64,000 nt of DNA from Adiantum capillus-veneris (Eukaryota; Streptophyta; Polypodiopsida; Polypodiales; Pteridaceae): positions 147,804,241 to 147,868,240 of the forward strand of contig CM043945.1 of NCBI GenBank assembly GCA_014529385.2. The letters run 5' to 3'. Within the stretch, counting starts at the first letter, position 1, and every line of letters begins with the position of its first letter. Of this stretch, positions 56,419 through 64,000 are shown piece after piece. Under the pieces are notes generated by a model. The model saw only the letters and a list, made by a program, of their open reading frames with translations. It was not told the origin of the DNA and ran no database searches. Made by a program: the position numbers and the translations under genes.

Positions 56419-56909
56419 GAAACTTTCTCCGAGCAATCGACACTGCTTCTTCAAAGGTGGAGGGTTCACTACAAGTAACTTTTGTCTGTAGAAAAGAATA
56501 CAATTTGGAAATGAATTGATCCATTCTTTACATCATTTGAAAAAGTAGAATTAAATCCACATCTTATCCATTGACAAGAAAAATCTTCCTCATGAGCATA
56601 GTAGTCTTCACCATGTTGTTGAAGTCTCCTTAATGAAGCCCATGCTTGCTCCATTGTTGGCACTTTAGAGAATCTAGTCTTTAAGGACTTGGAAATTTGG
56701 GTATATCCGTCTTCAATCTGAGAAGACATACTCCAAAACCATTGCTTAGCATTGTCTCTATGGCATAGCAACAAAAAATCCCCTTTCTCAATGTCATCTC
56801 TTTTGCCAAGGATATGAAAAATCATTCTAAAATCAGCAAGAAAATCATCAACATCTTATTCTAAATTCTCAAAGAAGATTGGGATATCTTCAAAGGTATA
56901 GAGTGTCAT
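56419..56909 (-). pseudogene. Gag-like gene of element H, part upstream of insertion D
   Basis: ATG at 56909 opens MTLYTFEDIPIFFENLE, then one stop, then DVDDFLADFRMIFHILGKRD, AKQWFWSMSSQIEDGYTQIS, SLRRLQQHGEDYY and, after a frame change, FEEAVSIARRKF, a typical retroelement capsid layout. The frame is cut at the GAAAC site by element D and continues at 36752. Confidence 0.75.
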
Positions 56910-57616
56910 AGTAGTCAATTAATGCTAGAACCACACAAAGGTTAGTTTCAAACAATCATTTTTTTCTTATGACACGCAATTATCTACACAAAGTCTTGAA
57001 AGAACTTCCAACATAAACACTTCCCAATGAAAGAGATTGTTCTTCTTGAACACGAGACAATATTTGGCTTTTGAAAGATTCTTTGTGTGAAAATTGCTTT
57101 CCCTTTTTTTAATGTATTATGCTAATGCATACCCAATTTTGGATGAATTTTACTTTGTCTCTTGTATAGGAAAACTATGTACACACATTATTTTGCTAAG
57201 TTTTACTAGAACAAGATGAAACATGCACATCAAAAGATGCATGATAGTCAACAAAAGGCAAGATGACAGAGTTCGATGATGCAATAATTTCTCCTACTCT
57301 TTGAGCACTAAACATGAACACCATACGTTGTTGAAAATGGATCTTTCTACTAATTGCAATGTTTATCCTAATATGTGGTGTGAAGTGTGTGCGCTCCTTG
57401 CCGCACTGTCGAAGCAAGGGACTTGCCAATACACCGTATGCGAGCCACAAACGGCTCCAAGCACACAACAAGCCTAAACTAGCAAGCTCAAGAAAACAAA
57501 GGGTGTGTCACTCACCGCTCTACGCTCGCCTTCGTGGTGGATTCCTCGCCGCGATGAAGAAGAAGCTGCAGTCGTGCCGCGCTCAACCGCTTCGCCGCCG
57601 TCGTGCCTTCGTAATG

Positions 57617-57637
57617 CTCGATCGCACACACACTCTC

Positions 57638-57669
<32 letters not shown>
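57617..57669. repeat. (CT)n/(CA)n microsatellite
   Basis: CTCTCT to CACACA run in the transcribed part of the putative LTR, followed by GAGGAGGTGAAGAAGAAG. Confidence 0.9.
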
Positions 57670-57760
57670 GAGGAGGTGAAGAAGAAGAAGATGGAGATGG
57701 AGCAAGAGCACTCTTCTATTGCACAAATGAGAGAATGAGTAAAAATTAGGTTTAGTTGGC

Positions 57761-57767
57761 TTTTATA
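57761..57767 (-). promoter_or_regulatory. TATA box in putative LTR of element H
   Basis: TATAAAA on the minus strand (context CTCCTATAAAAGCCAAC), about 850 bp upstream of the gag start codon at 56909. Confidence 0.5.
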
Positions 57768-57984
57768 GGAGCTCACCCCATTCACACTTGGGCGCCCATG
57801 CTTAGCCAACTAATCCCTTGAATGTCCAAGTTAAAGTGCGCCTCTCATCGACGATCACTCTACCTTTCCCTATTGGTCCGACAAGCCCGGTACCTGACTC
57901 TACTAAATAATACATAATACACGTCCATCGTAGGTGATGGGTGTCCGTGAGCCGTGAGGGTTAACATGCCCCCCTTCCTGATGT

Positions 57985-59561
57985 AGATTCCGTCCTCGGA
58001 AGCTATTGAGTTGAAGTTGGTTCGTCGAGGTGGAAGAGCATTTGAGATGAATGTCCTTAGCCTTCTTCAGTCACTGCAAAATCAAACAACATTGGCACAG
58101 TAATGGCATTCTCTTAAAAAGCATATGCAGTTTTAGGTAGACACATTGATTGGTCAAAGAATTTCAAACAATTTGTCAACAATGAACATTAAATTGCAAT
58201 GTAATCAAATGCATAAACAGATGTAAAGGTAGAAAATTAAACAAGTCTGGGGTTGCTAATTTGACGGTCGAAAAGCACTAGAAATCGAATATTAATACCA
58301 TGGGTAAGCTTCTTAATTTTCTGTGGTCAATTAAGTTGTTTAATCGCGAGAGCCAAGTATTCATGTTCGAGGGCTGACTAGAGGCTATATCTAGAAAACT
58401 TTGTAGTTAAGCTACCATAAAAGGAATTTCTCATGAAATCATCGCCTGACTGATTACTTTTTCTTTGACCCCCCAAGGTCTTTTCACACTGATTCAATTT
58501 TGAAGTGGGTGCTTATTTTGTATGCCTTGGGTTTTTTGCTTTTCAAGGAAAAGCGCCCACACTGGGAACCTCTAGGGCTCTAGTACCATAGGCGATACAT
58601 GTGAGTGAAGTACCAAATCAAGCTGAGATTTCTCTTCCAGCTTAAAATTTTACATTGTGGCACTTTGATTTTTTGCTTGTTCATTTTCAGCATTTAAATT
58701 TTGTAACTTTGGGGGGTCATATAACACTGATACACTCCCCAGGCTCATCACATTAGTAAACTCCCTTTATAATACTTAAGCTAAAGGTCGATAGGGTTAA
58801 GCCCACTAGAAAGACCTAGTACATTTCATACAATGCTGCCTAAATCGGATTAAGAACCTAAGTAACCATTGCTTATTAGGAAGGCATTCCCCATGGTATT
58901 AAGAGAAGATTTCTAATACCTAGCTTGGTCAAACTAGCTTCGTCGGACTGCTTGATTTTTAAACCTAGACAAGTGATTATGACAAAACATTACATTGAAT
59001 TAAATGTTTGATACTAAGCCAATGCGCTGAATAGTATGCCACCAATCACAATCAAAGCAAACAAACATGGATGCAAAAAAGATAAGGGCAATGCTAATGG
59101 ACAAGAAACACCTGTTTGTGTTGATGGTCGCGCTTGATTTGAAGGTTCCATGAAGGTCCAAATCCTATCAATAGCAACACGCTCCTGTACACACTAGGAA
59201 ACAAAAGGAATACCTCCAGGAGGAACATCAGTGGGAAAAGAGAACTTTGCTAATCTCTCAACTCTAAAACAGAAACACTCCTATCGTACTAATCTTACCT
59301 AACCTCCATCATTCAAGTGATGAGGATCAAAGGTGTTTTATGGCATAGGTTTCTGTTTCACTGTACCAGATGTGACATGTGTAGGTCTGAGTCAATGTTT
59401 TGACTTTTAATGTGCATACTCGTTTGCTAATTGCTCTTGCTCTTTTTTTTTGTTTTTTTTTTGAGTATAAAGCTTTATATGTACATTCCCTAAGATTGGA
59501 GATTAAGAGGTCAGGGAAAAAGGTTGAGAGGGAAGCAAGTGAATGATGACTGTCAGCAAAC
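57985..59561. other. No gene seen; 3' LTR of element G at its right edge
   Basis: AT-rich sequence without recognisable coding frames. On the minus strand it starts at 59562 with TGTTTGCTGACAG directly after a purine tract, so the right part is probably the 3' LTR of element G; its other edge cannot be placed. Confidence 0.45.
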
Positions 59562-59562
59562 A

Positions 59563-59577
59563 CTCCCCCCTTCCTTG
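59563..59577 (-). other. Polypurine tract of element G
   Basis: CAAGGAAGGGGGGAG on the minus strand, just past the stop of the protease/tail frame and directly before TGTTTGCTG. Confidence 0.75.
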
Positions 59578-59583
59578 GGTAGA

Positions 59584-61614
59584 TCATACCGTTTGAAATG
59601 AGCTTGTCACCCTTTGAAACCAATTGTTCCAGTTGGTAATAGGTGAGGATTTTTGCCAGTAGTTTTCTATTACCCTAGGTGCCTCATCAAGTTGCAAGGG
59701 TGGTAAGGTACTCTCCCAGGATCGAACTTGAAGTGGTTCATCAGGTGATTCTTGAACACTGGGAGGTGTGGATTCTTTTGTAGCTTCATGGAGGTCCACT
59801 ACTATAGATGGAGGCTGTGTAGAAGCTTTTACCTCTATGGATGTATTACATGAGGAGCTAGAAGCTTCATGGGACTCCCCCCTTCCTGAGCTAGTTGGAA
59901 CAAATCGTTCTTTCTTTGGTACCCAAACTAGCTCTGGACTAGGTGTGTAGCATTCTGTGATTTTTTTCTTTCCACGATCATTGATTCGTTTTGGAGCTAC
60001 GGGATTGGGCTCACTTGGGTCAGGTGATAGGTAAGAGCACAATCTACGTTTCGGCACCCAGATTTGATCATTTCCTTGATAGTAGCCTTGGGCTTCCAAT
60101 AGTCGTTTAGGGATCCATCGCAACATTTTCTTACTTTTCTTGGAGCGAGTGGTACGTTTCTTACAAGGCTTCTGTTTTTTAGCACTAGATATGGTCACTA
60201 AAGAAGGTTTAGGGACCCACTTGTATGTTTTCTTCGTTACATTAGGATGAGTCTTGTCAGAAGCGATATGCATTGCTTGTAGCATATTTAAGGGTATAGG
60301 CATTTCATCCCCCTCAGGTGTTACCCAGGTCGTCCCCCTATTTCCCCAAGTGTCTATGGTTGATGCTAGGTGGACCCAATCCACATTGTCCGACTCAGTC
60401 ATCCCAGGTAGGATATCCATATAAGGAGAATCTTGGCCAATGTCTGTATCCTTCTTACAAGTGTAACAATATTGTAGTGGGACCGAGTGAACTGTGGTGT
60501 CAGAGCGATGATCAATAATGGTTTTAATCCCTAAGGGGTGTACCTTACCAGTCACCAAATCCACTCTAAGGACAGAGTCTTGGAATTGCAAATAGACATG
60601 ATTTTTAGACCAATCATGAACCATTTGTGCTTCCCTCATGAATGGTCGTCTTAAAATCATTTCATATGACATAAGGTGTTTAGAGAAATCCATTACAATG
60701 AACGTATGTCGTACCTTGTGTCCTAGAACTTTGACCTTAAGATCCTTGAGCATCCCCATAGGTTTGGCTATGGTACCATTTGCCATCTTTACCACAATGT
60801 TAGTAACACTGAGGCGGGGTTTTCCCATGGATTCCCAACAATCTTTTGTAACGATGCTAACTCCCGCACCACCATCAAGAATTCCCTTTATAGTTAATCC
60901 CTTGGTAGTGATGGGTAGGGTCGCATTAGACTCGTCGCCTTCAAAATACTGCCCTAATTCGTTAATGGGTACCTCGATCACAGACTCGTGTCCATCTAAG
61001 TCAAGTGATTGCACATGATTTTCCTCATCAATCATAATTGAGTCAGGCCTATTTGGTTGCGCAAACTGCGGTAATCCCGTTCGTAGCTCTCCGTTAAGGA
61101 ATGCTCGAAGTGCAAGGAATAACTCAGGATCTCCAAACAGCTTTGCTATGATCGTGGTTCGGACCTCAGAAGACATGAAGTCCACTAGTTTGGCAACATT
61201 CATTGGCATTTTGCAGGGTGTAGGTCCTTGACTAGGAACTGGTGAGGATGGAATCTCATATTCCTCAATGGGATCAGGTATTCCTTCGTTAAACATCCTT
61301 TCCAACAAGAAAGGTGTATGCTCACTTTCTGATGTCCCGTCCTCACTCCCTTCTTGGATGATACTAGATATGGCTAACGGTCTATGGTTCATGTGGGGTG
61401 GATGAACTTGCGTGGGAAACACTGTGTCATGAATTTTGACCTGCATGGGTTCTGGTTCTAGTTTCCTTTGAGTCTCCTCCACTAAATCTCTTAGATGTTT
61501 CACCTGCTCAATCTCGTCTACAGGGTTTGGGTACGTCCCAATATTCTTTTTACGATTCTTCCCTTTTTGCCCCTGCGGTTTATCTTGGGGGTCTTGGATT
61601 GGATTTGGAAACAC
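59584..61614 (-). CDS. Protease plus W-(V/I)-P-K repeat protein (element G), 676 codons
   Basis: First codon after the gag stop is GTG (VFPNPIQDPQDKPQG), so translation depends on readthrough or another start. The first 150 residues are Pro/Glu-rich; the retropepsin core has TTKGLTIKGILDGGAGVSIV (D-G-G triplet), then MANGTIAKPMGMLKDLKV and EMILRRPFMREAQMVHDW. Then follow the repeats: YKWVPKPSLV (about 60215), LRWIPKRLLEAQGYYQGN (60120), QIWVPKRRLCSYL (60060) and ELVWVPKKERFVP (59925), ending SWESTLPPLQLDEAPRV and a Trp-rich end NWNNWFQRV. Domain function of the repeats unknown. Confidence 0.75.
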   Translation of the reverse strand: MFPNPIQDPQDKPQGQKGKNRKKNIGTYPNPVDEIEQVKHLRDLVEETQRKLEPEPMQVKIHDTVFPTQVHPPHMNHRPLAISSIIQEGSEDGTSESEHTPFLLERMFNEGIPDPIEEYEIPSSPVPSQGPTPCKMPMNVAKLVDFMSSEVRTTIIAKLFGDPELFLALRAFLNGELRTGLPQFAQPNRPDSIMIDEENHVQSLDLDGHESVIEVPINELGQYFEGDESNATLPITTKGLTIKGILDGGAGVSIVTKDCWESMGKPRLSVTNIVVKMANGTIAKPMGMLKDLKVKVLGHKVRHTFIVMDFSKHLMSYEMILRRPFMREAQMVHDWSKNHVYLQFQDSVLRVDLVTGKVHPLGIKTIIDHRSDTTVHSVPLQYCYTCKKDTDIGQDSPYMDILPGMTESDNVDWVHLASTIDTWGNRGTTWVTPEGDEMPIPLNMLQAMHIASDKTHPNVTKKTYKWVPKPSLVTISSAKKQKPCKKRTTRSKKSKKMLRWIPKRLLEAQGYYQGNDQIWVPKRRLCSYLSPDPSEPNPVAPKRINDRGKKKITECYTPSPELVWVPKKERFVPTSSGRGESHEASSSSCNTSIEVKASTQPPSIVVDLHEATKESTPPSVQESPDEPLQVRSWESTLPPLQLDEAPRVIENYWQKSSPITNWNNWFQRVTSSFQTV

Positions 61615-63999
61615 TTATGGTGTTTTCAGAGGCTCTTTATGGTTTTCTCTTATTCGGTTTTCATTTGGTTCCATGTTACGGTTTTCTGTGTCGGTCTTTC
61701 TCTTTGTGGTATTGGTTCTAGCCTCCATTGTCTCGACTGAATCTGAATCATCCTCGAGGTCATTCATATACACGGGGTCATCTCCTGTTCCTATGTTTGT
61801 TTTGGAACTTGGCTTTGAATTTTCCATATTCTGCGACTTCTTCCTTCGTGTCTTCTTTTTCTTTGCTTGGATAACTGACGCGGTATCTCTCTCTTCGAGG
61901 ATATGGCCTGGCCCTTGAAGCATGGACCGTGTAATTGCATAAGAGGGTGTGACGGGTGGTATTGGCGATGTCACACTAGCAATCAAATTTAGGGGTGTGA
62001 TTTTAGGCGCATTTGGGTTATAGGGGCATTGGGCAATCAAGTGATCTATGCCACAACGATTACATGTGAGTATTGGCATTGCAGACGTGCTCCCTTGATT
62101 CTTTTTCATCTGTGCAGCATTCTTTTGCAGCCTAATAGGGCACTCCGCTACTCGATGTGGTCCACCACACTCGTAGCATTGAAGAGGTGGCCTCCTAGCC
62201 TGGGTGTTGATATTTTGACCTCTGGATGCGAGAGCAGCAGCTTGATAAACCGGCTTGACTTGTCCCCAACAATCTTCCATGTAGTATATAGGACACTCTT
62301 CCAATGTATCAAGTCCGTAGGCAATACTAGTGTCTATTTCCTCCTCACAACCATCTGCATAAGCATTAGATGGCTCGCAACCCACTTGGTTCATAGGGGC
62401 AACTCTTGGATGCGGGGGCTGCGGTCCTAGCACAGGAGGTGGTAACGGTGTAGCTTGTACAACATTTTGAGATCTAGGGACCATGTGTTGCGGTAGTTGC
62501 TCAACAGGTGGAGTAGGCATCAATACAGGAGCTCGAGGTGCATCCGTCCAGGCTACAGGTGGTCTATTTGCCATCATACGTTTGATCATTAAACAATCCT
62601 TAGCTTGGTGACCATACCTACCACATGCGTTGCAAGTTCCATTAAATTTTACTCTAAACGTAGGGCACTCACTAGTGCTATGTGGACCTAAGCAAATGGA
62701 ACACCATTGTTGCTCCCTTCTTGGATACATGTGACTATTTTGAGGGGGTCGATTATCCTTAAGAGACTCTTGGATTGCCTTGGTGAGGTCTGTCAAGAAG
62801 GTCTCAAATACCTTTGGCTCATTGGCAATGGGCTTTGCAGTCATGGGTTCATACTCAATGGCTTGTGAGCTAGTGGATCTCGTGTCAGTAGACACCCTCA
62901 TGCCTGCTATCATCAAGTTGTCCTCTAATTGGATTGCATTGGCAGTGACATCTTCCCGGGTTGTGATACCTCTAATCACTAGTCCATTATAGATTCCTTC
63001 ATTCCTCAACCCTCGAATGAATTGATCAAGCAGTTGGTTATTGTTGAAGCGCTCATTTACAGGGCAGCGAGAGTTTAAGTGCTTTAGACGACTAATGAAG
63101 TCCCTTACTGACTCTCCTTCCTTACGTTCGGCCTTCTGTAGCTGAGATGCTACACCCCAAAGCACACCTTCTCGTATGTACTCCTTTAGAAACAACCTTC
63201 GAAGGGTAGGGTAGATTGTTTTCTCGTCCACCCTTAGGGTCCTATACCAATCTACAGCCTTCCCACTTAATGTCAAGCTTAAGGCATTGCACTTATGTAG
63301 TTCGTTGCGTTCCCCTAAGGAATCACATACTTGTTCAAACACTTCAATGTGTTTTCTAGCATCTTCGTCCCCATTGAATTTTTGCGTGAGTTTGGCAATT
63401 TGTACTGCCTTACTTCTAGGCTCTCTATCAGATGCGTGACGCATATTTTCCGCGATAGATCGACCTATGGTTTGAGCAAACGCTGCCAAGTCACCTATGT
63501 GAGGAGGCAGGGCCGGTGGAGGTACTCTTGGAATCATATGTGGGAGAGGAACGGGTGCCGGTCTTGGCATATGTGTAGATGATGCAGGATATGGAACATA
63601 ACCGGGCATAGGTCCACTCGGATAAGAGCTAGGGAGCGGCACTCGAGGAGCATAAGCAAGTGGTACAATTGGAGGTGTGGGGGCCATGTGTGCATAAGGG
63701 GCTAGAGGCACATACGGTCGAGGCCCCATATTAGGTACTACAACACTAGGTAGTGGCACTGCGCTAACCGTAGATGTCATCGGTACATTCTCTGTCAGGC
63801 TTATCCCTGGAGTGAGCACTGTGTTTTCCTTCATAGAGGGTTGAGCCAAGTTAGGGAAGCTAAAGTTTTCGCTCGGAGGCTTAGATTGCATAGAGACCCC
63901 AGGTGAAATGACGTAAGATGGGTCCATGGGACTCATTAGAGGAGTCTCCATTTGTGATAGAGTAGGCTGTTGAGCCTTGCTCGTATCTAGAAATCTCAT
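61615..63999 (-). CDS. Gag of element G, at least 794 aa (5' end outside window)
   Basis: The frame is open to the window edge; the ATG at 63999 may not be the true start. A Pro-rich N-terminal 180 residues (many PP and VPL repeats) are followed by the capsid region AKLTQKFNGDEDARKHIEVF, ALSLTLSGKAVDWYRTLRVD and LKHLNSRCPVNERFNNNQLL. Then four Cys/His knuckles: CSICLGPHSTSEC, CNACGRYGHQAKDC (canonical CX2CX4HX4C), CYECGGPHRVAEC and CNRCGIDHLIAQC. Four knuckles is more than usual. A Lys-rich tail ends at the TAA (61617-61615). Undamaged over its whole length. Confidence 0.88.
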   Translation of the reverse strand: MRFLDTSKAQQPTLSQMETPLMSPMDPSYVISPGVSMQSKPPSENFSFPNLAQPSMKENTVLTPGISLTENVPMTSTVSAVPLPSVVVPNMGPRPYVPLAPYAHMAPTPPIVPLAYAPRVPLPSSYPSGPMPGYVPYPASSTHMPRPAPVPLPHMIPRVPPPALPPHIGDLAAFAQTIGRSIAENMRHASDREPRSKAVQIAKLTQKFNGDEDARKHIEVFEQVCDSLGERNELHKCNALSLTLSGKAVDWYRTLRVDEKTIYPTLRRLFLKEYIREGVLWGVASQLQKAERKEGESVRDFISRLKHLNSRCPVNERFNNNQLLDQFIRGLRNEGIYNGLVIRGITTREDVTANAIQLEDNLMIAGMRVSTDTRSTSSQAIEYEPMTAKPIANEPKVFETFLTDLTKAIQESLKDNRPPQNSHMYPRREQQWCSICLGPHSTSECPTFRVKFNGTCNACGRYGHQAKDCLMIKRMMANRPPVAWTDAPRAPVLMPTPPVEQLPQHMVPRSQNVVQATPLPPPVLGPQPPHPRVAPMNQVGCEPSNAYADGCEEEIDTSIAYGLDTLEECPIYYMEDCWGQVKPVYQAAALASRGQNINTQARRPPLQCYECGGPHRVAECPIRLQKNAAQMKKNQGSTSAMPILTCNRCGIDHLIAQCPYNPNAPKITPLNLIASVTSPIPPVTPSYAITRSMLQGPGHILEERDTASVIQAKKKKTRRKKSQNMENSKPSSKTNIGTGDDPVYMNDLEDDSDSVETMEARTNTTKRKTDTENRNMEPNENRIRENHKEPLKTP

Positions 64000-64000
64000 G

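Larger units (their letters stand above)
56985..57966 (-). repeat. Probable LTR of element H (ends uncertain)
   Basis: On the minus strand TGTTAACCCTCACGG begins at 57966 after a purine tract CAGGAAGGGGGGCA (57967-57980). The promoter-like CTCCTATAAAAGCC follows about 200 bp inside, and gag starts further down at 56909. No matching second LTR is in the window, so the inner edge is a guess. The segment just upstream of the tract (EDGIYIRKGG reading) looks like a pol end, so this may be an LTR shared by two adjacent elements. Confidence 0.4.
59563..64000 (-). mobile_element. Element G: gypsy with gag and protease but no RT or integrase
   Basis: A gag frame (61615-63999 and beyond the window) is followed after one in-frame TAA by a 676-codon frame with protease and then W-x-P-K repeats, ending 7 bases before a PPT. 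RT, RNase H and integrase are absent although the tail that follows integrase in F and D is present. This looks like a large internal deletion that kept both ends of the coding region, giving a non-autonomous element. The frames are long and clean, so it is fairly young or under selection. Confidence 0.8.

Noticed and set aside
57196-57471. 91-codon minus-strand open frame in the putative H LTR/leader
   Set aside because: No motif, lies between promoter and gag start, likely chance.

Overview
This window reads as repeat-rich nuclear DNA of a land plant with a large, transposon-swollen genome. It holds nested Ty3/gypsy and Ty1/copia LTR retrotransposons, a copia primer-binding site of the plant initiator-Met type, spliced genes with GT/AG introns, and many long dinucleotide microsatellites. 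A fern, gymnosperm or similar lineage would fit, but the sequence alone does not fix the species. I found no rRNA, tRNA, CRISPR array or bacterial-type gene, and no clearly functional single-copy host gene.

Layout. (A) 1-8.4 kb: a decayed gypsy element on the + strand, split by a young, apparently intact copia element at 2059-7236 with identical 227-bp LTRs, a CTTCC target duplication, PBS, PPT and one 1428-aa polyprotein. (8.5-11 kb) Unassigned sequence with a direct repeat and TG microsatellites. (B) 11-23 kb: a second decayed gypsy element on the + strand, with gag, protease, RT and RNase H followed by a long non-pol accessory region. Its protease is split by insertion C at 13570-16407, which has a TAAAT target duplication. 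(E) about 23.2-33.26 kb: a spliced gene cluster in which a transposase-like gene (+) faces two minus-strand genes, a coiled-coil/zinc-finger nuclear protein and an FCP1/NIF-type HAD phosphatase. The introns and spacers of all these genes carry the same CACCACTT/AAGTGGTG inverted motif, which suggests one mobile unit with captured genes. (F) 33.26-35.1 kb: a 3' pol fragment of a gypsy element on the minus strand. (D) 36753-56418: a complete 19.7-kb gypsy element on the minus strand with 924/933-bp LTRs and a GAAAC target duplication, inserted in the gag gene of yet another element (H). (G) 59.58 kb to the window end: the gag-protease of another gypsy element on the minus strand, with gag and protease separated by one in-frame stop.

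Three features stand out. First, in D (and its relative F) a second retropepsin-like domain follows the integrase, and it is followed by tryptophan-rich W-(V/I)-P-K repeats; G keeps the repeats but has lost RT and integrase. Second, D carries an accessory reading frame of about 1140 codons downstream of pol, preceded by an internal polypurine tract, a TATA-like box and a series of 24-bp palindromes spaced about 285 bp apart; the same palindromes recur in the leader ahead of gag. Third, the region E cluster. Most genes other than the copia polyprotein and the G gag are broken, mostly by nonsense codons explainable as C-to-T changes, as expected for methylated, silenced repeats.
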